Shown: positions 1 through 13,946, numbered from the stretch's first letter. The stretch is DNA of 45,511 nt from Actinomycetota bacterium (GCA_029265315.1 JAJUJM010000013.1:1-45511), one strand, 5' to 3'. The notes: generated from the letters alone by a model not told the origin. Numbers and translations are program-made.

Positions 1-68
1 AGGACCTCTGTACGCTTGTCAAGTTGCGCGCCGAGAACGAGCCCCTCGGCGGGGCAAGAGCAGACGGA

Positions 69-98
69 ATGCTACTCCATCGCCGAAAGCCGTGTCAA
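69..98 (-). promoter_or_regulatory. Sigma-70-type promoter firing leftward
   Basis: On the - strand a TTGACA -35 box (93-98) is followed after 18 bases by TAGCAT (69-74). It would drive a transcript leaving the window at position 1, with the shared 23-bp element in its leader. The gene it serves is not visible. Confidence 0.6.
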
Positions 99-130
99 CG
101 TCATACACGCCCCCGGGCGTATCCATCGCA

Positions 131-160
131 TTGACACTCGCGGAAACGATAGAGTAGTAT
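131..160 (+). promoter_or_regulatory. Sigma-70-type promoter for the tRNA-Tyr/Thr/Met (tuf) operon
   Basis: TTGACA at 131-136, an 18-base spacer and TAGTAT at 155-160 form a strong consensus promoter. It lies about 65 bases upstream of tRNA-Tyr. No other good promoter was seen before tuf, so the same transcript may continue into tuf. Confidence 0.7.
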
Positions 161-161
161 T

Positions 162-217
162 CCTCTGCCTTCTGCCGAGGCATGCAACTTGATAAGCGTA
201 CAGAGGGTGTTTTTTTT
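162..217 (+). terminator. Possible attenuator hairpin with T8 tract in the tRNA operon leader
   Basis: CCTCTG (162-167) can pair with CAGAGG (201-206), which is followed after three bases by eight T residues (210-217). The loop is long (33 bases), with a small internal TGCC-GA-GGCA hairpin. A T8 tract is rare in this GC-rich DNA and lies between the promoter and tRNA-Tyr. It could be an attenuator or a processing site; termination is not certain because the stem is short. Confidence 0.3.
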
Positions 218-225
218 CGTCTCTT

Positions 226-310
226 GGGGGTGTGCCCGAGTGGCTAAAGGGGACGGGCTGTAAACCCGTTGGCTATGCCTACGATGGTTCGAATCCATCC
301 GCCCCCACCA
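226..310 (+). tRNA. tRNA-Tyr (GTA)
   Basis: The acceptor stem 226-232 pairs with 300-306 (one G-T pair), and the CCA end is encoded at 308-310. The anticodon loop CTGTAAA reads GTA. A long variable arm makes this a class II tRNA, as expected for bacterial tRNA-Tyr. The T arm is GATGG-TTCGAAT-CCATC. It is first in a tRNA-Tyr/Thr/Met group ahead of tuf. Confidence 0.97.
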
Positions 311-350
311 TCAGACGTTCTCGGGTTCCCAGGGCCCGGTCGCAGGACCC

Positions 351-426
<76 letters not shown>

Positions 427-440
427 CGAACATCCCGCAT

Positions 441-462
441 CCGCGAAACGGGTGCTTCGCGG
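441..462 (+). other. Hairpin between tRNA-Thr and tRNA-Met
   Basis: CCGCGAA (441-447) and TTCGCGG (456-462) form a perfect 7-bp stem with an 8-base loop. There is no T tract, so a terminator is unlikely. It may help processing of the polycistronic tRNA transcript; no function can be shown. Confidence 0.4.
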
Positions 463-472
463 GTACGGTCGA

Positions 473-549
473 GGCGGTGTAGCTCAGTTGGTCAGAGCAC
501 ACGGTTCATACCCGTGGCGTCGCTGGTTCGAGTCCAGCCACCGCTACCA
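473..549 (+). tRNA. tRNA-Met (CAT), elongator-like
   Basis: The acceptor GGCGGTG (473-479) pairs with CACCGCT (539-545), with CCA at 547-549. The anticodon arm CACGG-TTCATAC-CCGTG gives CAT. The first acceptor pair is G-T and the anticodon stem lacks the three consecutive G-C pairs of initiators, so elongator Met is favoured over fMet. A lysidine-modified tRNA-Ile(CAT) cannot be excluded from sequence alone. Confidence 0.93.
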
Positions 550-699
550 AGGTACTGTGCGCCGAAACCAGGCGCTGAGAGAAGGTCAGGCCCCGCGCGG
601 CGGCGAGTATGCACGCCGCTTGCGCGCAGACGTTGGAGTCATCGTTCGTTCCGTTCGAAAGCGGGACTATCCGATGAGGTCCCATTAAGGAGGAGACTC

Positions 700-1887
<1,188 letters not shown>

Positions 1888-1910
1888 GACCTCTACGCTT
1901 GGAAAACGGC

Positions 1911-1943
1911 GGGGTCCGGCCGTATGCGGTCGGACCCCGTTTC
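1911..1943 (+). terminator. Terminator hairpin after tuf
   Basis: GGGGTCCG (1911-1918) pairs perfectly with CGGACCCC (1931-1938), followed by GTTTCG. The T tract is short. Its position between tuf and a new promoter for rpmG supports termination. Confidence 0.6.
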
Positions 1944-1970
1944 GCCCCCGCCCGGCAGCGCCATATTGGT

Positions 1971-2000
1971 TTGACACTGTCGAAAATCGGGTGCTACAGT
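1971..2000 (+). promoter_or_regulatory. Promoter for rpmG-tRNA-Trp-secE-nusG
   Basis: TTGACA at 1971-1976, an 18-base spacer and TACAGT at 1995-2000, about 55 bases ahead of the rpmG start and just after the tuf terminator. Confidence 0.7.
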
Positions 2001-2055
2001 ACCCTACCGCGTCCGCGCCCTGTTGGCGTCGAGCGCGGTCCTTCGAGGAGGATCC

Positions 2056-2205
2056 ATGCGAACGCTGGTCACACTGGCGTGCACCGAGTGCAAGCGCCGC
2101 AACTATACGACCAACAAGAACAAGCAGAGCAATCCTGAACGCATCGAGTTCAAGAAGTACTGCAAGTGGTGCAAGACCCACACGGTGCACAAGGAGACCC
2201 GCTAG
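2056..2205 (+). CDS. rpmG: 50S ribosomal protein L33, zinc-binding form
   Basis: A 49-residue large-subunit protein at the E-site side of the ribosome. Two CXXC pairs (C9/C12 and C36/C39) mark the zinc-ribbon (C+) form. The ATG at 2056 has a GAGGAGG ribosome site 5 to 11 bases upstream; an in-frame upstream extension to 2023 lacks one and overlaps the likely transcript start. The gene is followed by tRNA-Trp after 24 bases and then secE, the usual rpmG-trp-secE-nusG string. The promoter lies just upstream. Confidence 0.96.
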   Translation: MRTLVTLACTECKRRNYTTNKNKQSNPERIEFKKYCKWCKTHTVHKETR

Positions 2206-2229
2206 TCATCGTGTGGTGAGTTTGGACGA

Positions 2230-2306
2230 AGGCCAGTAGCTCCAATTGGTAGAGCGCCGGTCTCCAAAACCGGATGTTGGGGGTTCGAGTCCCTCCTGGC
2301 CTGCCA
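2230..2306 (+). tRNA. tRNA-Trp (CCA)
   Basis: The acceptor AGGCCAG (2230-2236) pairs with CTGGCCT (2296-2302), with a G discriminator and an encoded CCA end (2304-2306). The anticodon loop CTCCAAA gives CCA. It is embedded between rpmG and secE and probably cut out of that transcript. Confidence 0.97.
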
Positions 2307-2396
2307 GACCACTTGAAGCGTCGCGGCCGCTCGCCGCGGCGTTTGTTGCGTGAGGCGCACGATGATGCGCCGACGCCGGAACGGATTGAAGAGGAC

Positions 2397-2684
2397 ATGG
2401 CCAAGACGATCGATGCCGACAGCAAGATGAAGCCAGCGAAGAGAAGCGAGGCGACCAAGGTCTCGGCCTCCAAGGCCGACAAGCCCAACGTCTTCGCTCG
2501 CCTGGCGCAGTACTTCCGCGACGTCCGGTCGGAGATGAAGCGCGTCGTGTGGCCGGACCGCCCGGAGGTGGTGAACTCGAGCCTCGTGGTCGTCGTGACG
2601 CTCCTGTTCTTCATCGCGTTCACGTTCGTCATCGACAGCATCGTGGTCCAGCTCCTCGACGCGCTGGCCCGGTTGGGCGGCTGA
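2397..2684 (+). CDS. secE: Preprotein translocase subunit SecE
   Basis: Small membrane subunit (95 residues) of the SecYEG export channel. The N-terminal half is lysine-rich and charged. The conserved amphipathic stretch FRDVRSEMKRVVWP is followed by a single C-terminal membrane helix (SSLVVVVTLLFFIAFTFVI), the normal one-helix topology outside Enterobacteria. The ATG at 2397 follows GAAGAGGA; a longer frame reading back to 2274 runs into tRNA-Trp and is rejected. nusG begins four bases after the stop, so the two are translationally close and co-transcribed. The partner SecY is encoded at 27067. Confidence 0.95.
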   Translation: MAKTIDADSKMKPAKRSEATKVSASKADKPNVFARLAQYFRDVRSEMKRVVWPDRPEVVNSSLVVVVTLLFFIAFTFVIDSIVVQLLDALARLGG

Positions 2685-2688
2685 GTCG

Positions 2689-3219
2689 ATGGCCAAACGT
2701 TGGTACGTCATCCACACGTACTCGGGCTACGAGAACAAGGTTCGGACGAACCTGCTCCATCGCATCGAATCGATGGGGATGCAGGAGAAGATCTTCGATG
2801 TGAAGATCCCGACCGAGACCGTGACCGACCTCAAAGAAGACGGTCGTCGAGTCACCTCTGAGAAGAAGGTCTTTCCCGGCTACATACTGGTGCAGATGGA
2901 GCTCGATGACGAATCCTGGTACGTGGTGCGGAACACTCCCGGCGTCACCGGTTTCGTCGGGAGTCAGGGAAAGCCGGTGCCGCTCAACCGCGAGGAGTTC
3001 AATCGCATCATGAAGCGGACCGAGGCCGGGCCCAAGGCGAAGACGACGACCGAGTTCACCGAGGGCATGAATGTCAAGGTGACGTCGGGTCCGTTCGCGG
3101 ACTTCGACGGGACCATCGCCGAGGTCAACCTGGACCGCTCGACGCTCAAGGTCATGGTGACGATCTTCGGCCGCGAGACTCCTGTTGAGCTCGAATTCGG
3201 GCAGGTGGCGCGACTCTAG
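2689..3219 (+). CDS. nusG: Transcription antitermination/pausing factor NusG
   Basis: Binds the RNA polymerase clamp across the cleft and links to Rho or ribosomal protein S10. The NGN domain covers about residues 3-110, starting KRWYVIHTYSGYENKV and including VFPGYILVQMELDDESWYVV. The KOW domain follows (GMNVKVTSGPFADFDGTI, about residues 123-175). At 176 residues it is close to the compact E. coli size and lacks the long acidic N-terminus of mycobacterial NusG. The start is four bases after the secE stop. Followed by 139 bases before rplK in which no convincing promoter was found. Confidence 0.97.
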   Translation: MAKRWYVIHTYSGYENKVRTNLLHRIESMGMQEKIFDVKIPTETVTDLKEDGRRVTSEKKVFPGYILVQMELDDESWYVVRNTPGVTGFVGSQGKPVPLNREEFNRIMKRTEAGPKAKTTTEFTEGMNVKVTSGPFADFDGTIAEVNLDRSTLKVMVTIFGRETPVELEFGQVARL

Positions 3220-3358
3220 GACAGATGATGACCATCTCTCGTGCTGCCGTGCCGGGGTGGACCGGGGCTTCTCACGGCTGACGGTGACGATGGATTCGAC
3301 CGATAGGACGAGCGGCGTAGCGAGAGCCGCGTAAGACGATAGGGACGTGTCAGACAAG

Positions 3359-3784
3359 ATGGCTAAGAAGGTCGCAGGATTCATCAAGCTGCAGATTCCC
3401 GGTGGACAGGCGAACCCGGCGCCGCCCGTCGGCCCAGCGCTCGGTCAGCACCAAGTGAACATCATGCAGTTCTGTCAGGCGTTCAATGCGGACACCTCGG
3501 ACCGCCAGGGCGTCGTGCTGCCGGTCGAGATCACCGTGTACGAGGACCGCAGTTTCACGTACGTCATCAAGAAGCCGCCCGCGGCCGTGCTCCTGAAGAT
3601 GGCCGCAGGCATCGAGAGCGGGTCCGGCGCTCCGAACCGCACGAAGGTCGCGACGATCACCCGCGACCAGCTGCGCGAGATCGCGGAGAACAAGATGGAC
3701 GACTTGAACGCCAACGACGTGGAAGCGGCCATGAAGGTGATCGCCGGCACCGCTCGTTCCATGGGAATCGAGATCGCCGACTAG
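3359..3784 (+). CDS. rplK: 50S ribosomal protein L11
   Basis: Forms the GTPase-associated centre with 23S rRNA and is the thiostrepton target. The proline-rich N-terminal segment [19 protein letters not shown] and the C-terminal RNA-binding domain are intact. From the ATG at 3359 the protein is 141 residues, the standard length, starting [12 protein letters not shown]. An in-frame GTG at 3347 would add four residues. The AGGGA at 3341-3345 is too near to that GTG and too far from the ATG for a clean choice, so the start is chosen by family length. rplA follows. Confidence 0.93.
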   Translation: MAKKVAGFIKLQIPGGQANPAPPVGPALGQHQVNIMQFCQAFNADTSDRQGVVLPVEITVYEDRSFTYVIKKPPAAVLLKMAAGIESGSGAPNRTKVATITRDQLREIAENKMDDLNANDVEAAMKVIAGTARSMGIEIAD

Positions 3785-3875
3785 GGTTTCGGCGTATCGA
3801 AGGACAGGCGTGGCAGAGGGCCGCGCCGTGGGAGGGGGTCAGCAGGCCCCCGCTACGACCACAGGAGGAATCAGC

Positions 3876-4583
3876 ATGGCCAGGATCGGCAAGAAGCATC
3901 GCGAGGCGCTCGCGAAGATCGACAAGAACCGCCTCTACACCCCGCTTGAGGCGATGCGCCTCGTCAAGGAGTGCGCATCGGCGAAGTTCGACGAGACCGT
4001 CGAGGTGCATTTCCGGCTGGGCGTGGACACGCGCCAGGCCGACCAGCAGGTGCGCGGCTCGATCTCCCTGCCTCACGGCACGGGCAAGGATGTGCGCGTC
4101 GCCGTGTTCGCGGAAGGCGAGAAGGCCCGTGAGGCGGAGGCCGCAGGCGCCGATGTCGTGGGTTCCGACGACCTCGTGGCAAAGATCGAGGGCGGGTTCT
4201 TCGACTTCGATGCGGCGGTCGCCACGCCGGACATGATGGGCAAGGTGGGCAAGCTCGGTAAGGTCCTCGGTCCGAGGGGACTCATGCCCAACCCGAAACT
4301 CGGAACCGTGACCATGAATGTCGCGCAGATCATCAGCGAGCTCAAGGCGGGACGCGTCGAGTACCGTGCCGACAAGTTCGGAATCGCTCACGTGCCCGTG
4401 GGCAAGGTCTCATTCGATGTCGAGAAGCTCGTGGAGAACTACGGCGCCCTGCTCGAGGAGATCGTGCGTGTGAAGCCTTCGTCGGCGAAGGGCAAGTACC
4501 TGAAGTCGATCACGGTGGCGTCCACCATGGGGCCCGGCATCAAGGTCGACGGCAACATCCAGCGCAATCTGCTCGAGGCCTGA
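3876..4583 (+). CDS. rplA: 50S ribosomal protein L1
   Basis: 235-residue protein of the mobile L1 stalk, which binds 23S rRNA and helps release E-site tRNA. In many bacteria it also represses its own rplK-rplA mRNA. The conserved core [20 protein letters not shown] and the segment GRVEYRADK are present. The ATG at 3876 has an AGGAGGAA ribosome site; the longer open frame from 3810 has none. Followed by a separate promoter and the L10 leader, so rplKA and rplJL can be expressed independently. Confidence 0.97.
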   Translation: MARIGKKHREALAKIDKNRLYTPLEAMRLVKECASAKFDETVEVHFRLGVDTRQADQQVRGSISLPHGTGKDVRVAVFAEGEKAREAEAAGADVVGSDDLVAKIEGGFFDFDAAVATPDMMGKVGKLGKVLGPRGLMPNPKLGTVTMNVAQIISELKAGRVEYRADKFGIAHVPVGKVSFDVEKLVENYGALLEEIVRVKPSSAKGKYLKSITVASTMGPGIKVDGNIQRNLLEA

Positions 4584-4598
4584 CGTAGCGAACGTCGC

Positions 4599-4642
4599 GC
4601 GCCGCTTGACAGCGGCGCCTGAGGCGGGCACACTACCGCCTC
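4599..4642 (+). promoter_or_regulatory. rplJL promoter with -35 and -10 each inside an inverted repeat
   Basis: TTGACA (4606-4611) and CACACT (4629-4634) are spaced by 17 bases. The -35 hexamer is exactly the loop of a perfect 7-bp inverted repeat, GCGCCGC (4599-4605) with GCGGCGC (4612-4618). The -10 lies in the 8-base loop of a second one, GAGGCGG (4621-4627) with CCGCCTC (4636-4642). The promoter call is good; any regulatory role of the repeats is inference. Confidence 0.65.
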
Positions 4643-4670
4643 GCGTTGAGAATAGAACAGCGCTTTCATC

Positions 4671-4750
4671 CCGCTGCCGAAGACAGCCGGTGTCCGGAGC
4701 TTGTGCGTTCGGACTCAAAGGGGTATTCGACCCCGCCTGCCGAGGTGGTC
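4671..4750 (+). promoter_or_regulatory. L10(L12) leader (autoregulatory mRNA element)
   Basis: The 5' UTR of rplJ holds the conserved L10-leader sequence CTGCCGAAGACAGCCGG, a GTCCG/CGGAC stem, the GGGGT/ACCCC hairpin (4720-4734) and the closing CCTGCCGAGGTGG. In known cases the L10-L12 complex binds this kink-turn structure and blocks translation of rplJL. It starts about 30 bases after the predicted transcription start and about 255 bases before the rplJ start codon. The remaining leader (4751-4910) holds no gene. Confidence 0.8.
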
Positions 4751-4925
4751 GCAAGAGAGCTCGAAGGTGACTTCGCTCGCGGCCTCCGATGCCTTCAACG
4801 GCACGGGGGCCGCGTTCGTTTCGGCCGGATCGTAGACGGTCCGCCGAACGGCGCGGCCCGACCGATGCGCCGCACTGTGCGGTAACGGCCGGGTGTCATG
4901 CGCTGGACGGAAGGGAGGTGTGTGT

Positions 4926-5444
4926 ATGCCGACTGCAACCAAAGAAGCTCGTGTGCGCGAGATCAAAGAGCGCTTCGACGCCGCGGAGGCGGTCATCCTC
5001 ATCGACTACCGCGGTCTGTCGGTCAAGGAGCTCGAGGACCTCAGGCGCAGGACGCGTGAGGCGGGGGGCGAGATCAAGGTCTACAAGAACTCGCTCACTG
5101 AGATCGCCATCCGCGAGCTCGCGCTTCCCAACATGGATGAGTACCTCCAAGGGCCCACTGCGTTCGTGTTCGTGGAAGCCGACGCCGTCGCTCCGGCCAA
5201 AGCGCTCACGACGTTCGCCAAAGAGCACCAGGCCCTGGAGCTCAAAGGCGGATTCGTTCAGGGCCGTGTCGTCGGAGCCGACGATGTCAAGGCCATCGCC
5301 AGCCTGCCTTCACGCGAGGAGCTCATCGCGAAGCTGCTTGGCACGATGCAGAACCCGCTCCGGGGCACCGTCACGGTGCTTTCCGGGCCGGCGCGCGCGT
5401 TCGCGACCGTCATCGACGCGATCGCAAAGCAGAAGGCCGCCTGA
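4926..5444 (+). CDS. rplJ: 50S ribosomal protein L10
   Basis: 172-residue base of the ribosomal stalk. The N-terminal domain binds 23S rRNA (begins MPTATKEARVREIKERF and contains LIDYRGLSVKELEDLR). The C-terminal helix (about 140-172, ending IDAIAKQKAA) carries the L7/L12 dimers. The ATG at 4926 follows a GGGAGGTG ribosome site. Expression is probably controlled by the L10 leader in the 340-base upstream region. rplL follows after 69 bases. Confidence 0.97.
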   Translation: MPTATKEARVREIKERFDAAEAVILIDYRGLSVKELEDLRRRTREAGGEIKVYKNSLTEIAIRELALPNMDEYLQGPTAFVFVEADAVAPAKALTTFAKEHQALELKGGFVQGRVVGADDVKAIASLPSREELIAKLLGTMQNPLRGTVTVLSGPARAFATVIDAIAKQKAA

Positions 5445-5513
5445 GGGCGCGCCGTATGACCACTGTGCGGTCGCGTGGAATGCGCGCCGCGTGAAACGAA
5501 GAAGGAGAATGAC

Positions 5514-5900
5514 ATGGCTGTCAGCAAGGACGAGATCATCGAAGCTATCAAGGAGATGCCCGCTCTCGAGCTGTCCGAGCTCGTCAAGGAGCTCGAGGAG
5601 ATCTTCGGCGTGTCCGCCGCCGCCCCCGTCATGATGGGTGCCATGCCCGCCGCTGCCGGTGGTGGCGAGGCCGCCGCTGCGGAGGAGAAGGACTCGTTCG
5701 ACGTGGTGCTCGAGGGCTTCGGCGACAACAAGATCGCCGTCATCAAGGTCGTTCGCGAGCTCACCGGCCTCGGTCTGAAGGAGGCCAAGGACCTCGTCGA
5801 GGGCGCGCCGAAGCCGGTGCTCGAGGGCGCCGCGAAGGACAAGGCGGAGGAGGCCAAGGCCAAGCTCGAGGAGGCCGGGGCCGCCATCTCGCTCAAGTAA
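5514..5900 (+). CDS. rplL: 50S ribosomal protein L7/L12
   Basis: 128-residue multi-copy stalk protein that recruits and stimulates translational GTPases. It has an N-terminal dimerization domain, an Ala/Gly-rich hinge (about residues 38-60, including [14 protein letters not shown]) and the C-terminal factor-binding domain ([20 protein letters not shown]). The ATG at 5514 follows AAGGAGA; the open frame from 5475 has no better start. A long hairpin after the stop separates it from the rpoB promoter, probably giving partial termination as in E. coli. Confidence 0.97.
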   Translation: MAVSKDEIIEAIKEMPALELSELVKELEEIFGVSAAAPVMMGAMPAAAGGGEAAAAEEKDSFDVVLEGFGDNKIAVIKVVRELTGLGLKEAKDLVEGAPKPVLEGAAKDKAEEAKAKLEEAGAAISLK

Positions 5901-5953
5901 GTGCTCTCACGGTGTGCCCACGCCGCTGGAGCGTGGGGCCGCCGTGGACGGAC

Positions 5954-5985
5954 AGGCCGGGACCCCCTCGTGGGTTCCGGCCTTC
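5954..5985 (+). terminator. Hairpin terminator/attenuator between rplL and rpoB
   Basis: AGGCCGGGACCC (5954-5965) pairs with GGGTTCCGGCCT (5972-5983) over 12 bp with one G-T pair and a 6-base loop, followed by TT only. In E. coli the rplL-rpoBC gap holds a partial terminator; the same role is inferred here. Confidence 0.6.
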
Positions 5986-6025
5986 CGCGTCTGGTCGATA
6001 TGCGGGGAAGCGCCGCAACAATCGC

Positions 6026-6054
6026 TTGACACAGAGTCCCATATTGACTAGCCT
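6026..6054 (+). promoter_or_regulatory. Promoter for rpoBC
   Basis: TTGACA at 6026-6031, a 17-base spacer and TAGCCT at 6049-6054. It lies 55 bases before the rpoB start and after the rplL hairpin. Confidence 0.6.
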
Positions 6055-6108
6055 ACTATTTTGCGACTATTGTCGGCAGCTTCCGTTCCTTGAAGGAGGA
6101 ATCGCCTG

Positions 6109-9100
6109 GTGCCCCGCGGAGAAGGTTCCCCTGTTCTCAGCGCCGACCGGCGCGAACGTCGTAGTTTCGCCAAGATCCCCGAAGTCCTCGACGTACCCAA
6201 CCTGATCGCGATCCAGAAGGACTCCTTCGCATGGTTCCTCGATGAGGGACTTCGTGAGACGTTTCGCGACATCTCGCCGATCGAGGACTTCACCGGCACG
6301 ATGGCCGTCGAGTTCGGCGGACACGAGTTCGGCGAGCCCAAGTACTCCGTCGAGGAGTGCAAAGAGAAGGACATGTCCTACCAAGCGCCGCTGTTCGTCG
6401 ACGTCCGCTTCGTGAACAAGGAGACGGGCGAGATCAAGGAGCAGTCGGTGTTCATGGGCGATTTCCCGCTCATGACCGATCGCGGCACCTTCGTGATCAA
6501 TGGCACCGAGCGCGTCGTCGTCTCACAGCTCGTGCGTTCGCCCGGTGTCTACTATGCAGAAGAGCTGGACAAGACGAGCGACAAGATCATCTACACCGCG
6601 AAGGTGATCCCCGCTCGCGGAGCGTGGCTCGAGCTGGAAACCGATCGGCGTGACGTCGTGTCGGTTCGCGTGGACCGCAAGCGCAAGCAGCCCGCCACCG
6701 TACTCATCAAGGCCCTGGGAATCGCAGAGACCCGCGAGGAGATCCTCGAGCTCTTCGGGAATTCGGAAGCCATCGAACGCACTCTGGAGCGCGACTTCAC
6801 CGAGAATCGCGACGAGGCGCTGATCGAGATCTACAAGCGTCTGCGTCCGGGCGAGCCTCCGACCGTCGAGTCGGCCCGCGCCCTCTTGGACGGGCTGTTC
6901 TTCAACCCCCAGCGCTACGACCTGGCGAAGGTCGGTCGCTACAAGGTCAACAAGAAGCTCGGCCTCACGCTGCCGGACGAGCAGTCGACTCTGACCGCCG
7001 AGGACATCAAGGCGGCGATCAGCTACCTGGTCGGCCTCTGGGAAGGCAAGGAAGGTTTCCACGTCGACGACATCGACCACTTCGGGAACCGCCGCATCCG
7101 CAGCGTCGGAGAGCTCATCCAGAACCAGTTCCGCATCGGTCTGGCCCGCATGGAGCGCGTGGTCCGGGAGCGCATGACGACCCAGGACGTCGACGAGATC
7201 ACGCCGCAATCGCTCATCAACATCCGGCCGATCGTCGCAAGCATCAAGGAGTTCTTCGGCAGCTCGCAGCTGTCACAGTTCATGGACCAGACGAACCCGG
7301 TCGCCGGCCTCACGCACAAGCGCCGCCTCTCGGCGCTCGGCCCCGGAGGCCTCTCGCGCGAGCGCGCTGGCTTCGAGGTCCGCGACGTGCACCCCAGCCA
7401 CTACGGCCGCATGTGCCCGATCGAGACGCCGGAAGGTCCGAACATCGGCCTCATCGGTTCGCTCGCGACCTTCGCCCGCATCAACCCCTACGGCTTCATC
7501 GAGACGCCGTATCGCAAGGTGGTCAAGGGCAAGGTCACGAACGAGATCGAGTACCTGACCGCGGACGAGGAAGAGCGCAACGTCATCGCGCAGGCCAACG
7601 AGCCGTTCGACCCGAAGACGGGCAGGTTCCTCAACGCGCGCGTGTTGTGCCGGGTGAAGGGCGAAGGTCCCACCGGCCAGTTCGGCGAACCGGAGGAGCG
7701 GGCCCCTGAGGACGTCGACTACATGGACGTCTCGCCGCGCCAGATGGTCTCCGTCGCCACGGCGCTCATCCCGTTCCTTGAGCACGATGACGCGAACCGG
7801 GCCCTCATGGGGTCGAACATGCAGCGTCAAGCGGTGCCGCTGCTGCGGGCCGCCGCACCGCTCGTGGGGACCGGGCTGGAGTACCGCGCCGCCAAGGACA
7901 CCGGCGAGATCATCCTGGCGAAGCGCTCGGGAACGGTCGAGGTGGTCGACTCGCAGGTCATCGTTGTCCGTGCCTCTGAGGACGGCACGCTCGACGAGTA
8001 CTTCCTGCCCAAGTTCCAGCGCTCCAACCAGGGCACCTGTATCAACCACCGCCCGCTCGTCTCCGAGGGTGAGACGGTGGCAGAGGGCCAGGTGCTCGCT
8101 GACGGGCCTTCGACCGAACATGGGGAGCTCGCCCTCGGTCAGAACCTCCTGTGCGCGTTCATGCCGTGGGAGGGCTACAACTACGAGGACGCCATCATCA
8201 TCTCCGAGCGAGTCGTCAAGGAGGACCTGCTCACCTCGATCCATATCGAGGAGTATGAGGTCGAAGCGCGCGACACCAAACTCGGCCCCGAGGAGATCAC
8301 CCGCGAGATCCCGAACGTGGGCGAAGACGTCCTCATGCACCTCGATGAGGACGGCATCATCCGCGTGGGCGCCGAAGTGTTCCCCGGCGACGTGCTTGTG
8401 GGCAAGGTCACCCCGAAGGGCGAGACGGAGCTCACGGCTGAAGAGCGTCTCCTCAGGGCCATCTTCGGCGAGAAGGCCCGCGAGGTCCGCGACACCTCGC
8501 TCAAGGTCCCGCATGGCGAGACGGGCCGCGTGATAGCGGTGCGTCAGTTCAGTCGCGAAGCCGGGGACGACCTCTCGCCGGGCGTCAACGAGCTGGTGCG
8601 CGTCTACGTCGCGCAGAAGCGCAAGATCCAAGAGGGTGACAAGCTCGCCGGACGCCATGGCAACAAGGGCGTCATCGCCAAGATCCTGCCTGTCGAGGAC
8701 ATGCCGTTCTTGGCCGACGGTCGTCCGGTCGACATCATCCTGAACCCGCTCGGCGTGCCGTCGCGCATGAACATCGGGCAGCTGCTCGAGACGCACCTCG
8801 GTTGGGCCGCCCACGTGGGCTGGAGCGACGACCCCAAGTCGAAGACCCCTGTCGAGGGTCCGATCCACGTGGCGACGCCGGTCTTCGACGGCGCGCGCGA
8901 GGATGAGATCAGCAGGGTCATCCAAGCCGCGAACCGCAACCTACAGCTCAAGCACAAGGAGCGATTCGGTGACAAGGCGATGTTGAGCCTCGTGCCGACG
9001 TTCACCGATGGCGGCAAGACCCAGCTCTTCGACGGCCGCACCGGCGAGCCGTTCCGCGAGCCGGTCACCGTGGGTCAGATCTACATCCTGAAGCTGCTGC

Positions 9101-9621
9101 ACCTGGTCGACGACAAGATCCACGCGCGTTCGACCGGTCCGTACTCGCTCATCACCCAGCAGCCGCTGGGAGGTAAGGCGCAGTTCGGAGGTCAGCGCTT
9201 CGGTGAGATGGAGGTGTGGGCGCTCTACGCCTACGGCGCCGCCTACGTGCTGCAGGAGATTCTCACGATCAAGTCCGACGACATCCTCGGCCGCGTGAAG
9301 GCCTACGAGGCCATCGTCAAGGGCGAGAACATCCCCGAGCCGGGCATCCCGGAGTCGTTCAAGGTCCTCGTGAAGGAGATGCAGTCGCTGTGTCTCGATG
9401 TCGAGATCATCAGCGAGGACGGGGTCGAGATAGAGCTCAAGGAAGACGAAGAGGACATCTTCAAGACGGCCGAGGAACTCGGCCTTGACCTGGGCAGCGA
9501 AGAGGGCGAGGAGTCGGACATCGACTCGGTCGACGCTCTCGAGCAGCTGCTCGAAGCCGACATCTCCGCGTTGGACGAATCGCTCGACGCCGGCGATCTC
9601 GCCGCGGGGGAGGAGGAGTAA
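6109..9621 (+). CDS. rpoB: DNA-directed RNA polymerase subunit beta
   Basis: Core polymerase subunit of 1170 residues. The GTG start at 6109 follows a strong AAGGAGGA site 8 bases upstream. The rifampicin pocket stretch [20 protein letters not shown] and the following [11 protein letters not shown] keep the Asp516, His526 and Ser531 equivalents (E. coli numbering). The flap, the segment [18 protein letters not shown] and the C-terminal clamp region ([19 protein letters not shown]) are present. The last 41 residues have 17 Asp/Glu and no Lys/Arg, a longer acidic tail than I recall in mycobacterial RpoB. rpoC starts two bases after the stop, so both are made from one transcript. Confidence 0.98.
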   Translation: MPRGEGSPVLSADRRERRSFAKIPEVLDVPNLIAIQKDSFAWFLDEGLRETFRDISPIEDFTGTMAVEFGGHEFGEPKYSVEECKEKDMSYQAPLFVDVRFVNKETGEIKEQSVFMGDFPLMTDRGTFVINGTERVVVSQLVRSPGVYYAEELDKTSDKIIYTAKVIPARGAWLELETDRRDVVSVRVDRKRKQPATVLIKALGIAETREEILELFGNSEAIERTLERDFTENRDEALIEIYKRLRPGEPPTVESARALLDGLFFNPQRYDLAKVGRYKVNKKLGLTLPDEQSTLTAEDIKAAISYLVGLWEGKEGFHVDDIDHFGNRRIRSVGELIQNQFRIGLARMERVVRERMTTQDVDEITPQSLINIRPIVASIKEFFGSSQLSQFMDQTNPVAGLTHKRRLSALGPGGLSRERAGFEVRDVHPSHYGRMCPIETPEGPNIGLIGSLATFARINPYGFIETPYRKVVKGKVTNEIEYLTADEEERNVIAQANEPFDPKTGRFLNARVLCRVKGEGPTGQFGEPEERAPEDVDYMDVSPRQMVSVATALIPFLEHDDANRALMGSNMQRQAVPLLRAAAPLVGTGLEYRAAKDTGEIILAKRSGTVEVVDSQVIVVRASEDGTLDEYFLPKFQRSNQGTCINHRPLVSEGETVAEGQVLADGPSTEHGELALGQNLLCAFMPWEGYNYEDAIIISERVVKEDLLTSIHIEEYEVEARDTKLGPEEITREIPNVGEDVLMHLDEDGIIRVGAEVFPGDVLVGKVTPKGETELTAEERLLRAIFGEKAREVRDTSLKVPHGETGRVIAVRQFSREAGDDLSPGVNELVRVYVAQKRKIQEGDKLAGRHGNKGVIAKILPVEDMPFLADGRPVDIILNPLGVPSRMNIGQLLETHLGWAAHVGWSDDPKSKTPVEGPIHVATPVFDGAREDEISRVIQAANRNLQLKHKERFGDKAMLSLVPTFTDGGKTQLFDGRTGEPFREPVTVGQIYILKLLHLVDDKIHARSTGPYSLITQQPLGGKAQFGGQRFGEMEVWALYAYGAAYVLQEILTIKSDDILGRVKAYEAIVKGENIPEPGIPESFKVLVKEMQSLCLDVEIISEDGVEIELKEDEEDIFKTAEELGLDLGSEEGEESDIDSVDALEQLLEADISALDESLDAGDLAAGEEE

Positions 9622-9622
9622 G

Positions 9623-13885
<4,263 letters not shown>

Positions 13886-13908
13886 ACGCCCCGCACGATC
13901 TGGGCCTC

Positions 13909-13946
13909 GAACGGCGTCCGGGCGCGCTCTGGGCGCCGTTCTCTTT
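13909..13946 (+). terminator. Rho-independent terminator after rpoC
   Basis: GAACGGCGTCC (13909-13919) pairs with GGGCGCCGTTC (13931-13941) over 11 bp with one G-T pair, followed by TCTTT. It ends the rpoBC transcript just before the rpsL promoter. Confidence 0.75.

Larger units (their letters stand above)
5..206. repeat. Near-perfect 23-bp inverted repeat bounding a divergent promoter region
   Basis: Positions 184-206 (beginning GCAACTTGATAAGCG) are matched on the opposite strand by positions 27 to 5, with 22 of 23 bases identical (one C/T difference). Each copy lies downstream of its own consensus promoter, one firing left and one right, so each transcript would carry the same sense-strand element in its leader. 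The -10 regions also resemble each other (GAGTAGCATTCC and GAGTAGTATTCC). This suggests a duplicated promoter-leader unit for two stable-RNA or translation operons. The left operon lies outside the window. Confidence 0.75.

Noticed and set aside
7256-7345. Rifampicin-resistance-type RpoB
   Set aside because: The key Asp516, His526 and Ser531 equivalents are present; the Ser522 position is Ala, which alone does not support a resistance call.
7273-8925. 550-codon open frame on the - strand opposite rpoB
   Set aside because: It is a GC-driven antisense shadow; the + strand encodes unmistakable RpoB, and the translation looks like low-complexity Arg/Asp/Val-rich noise.
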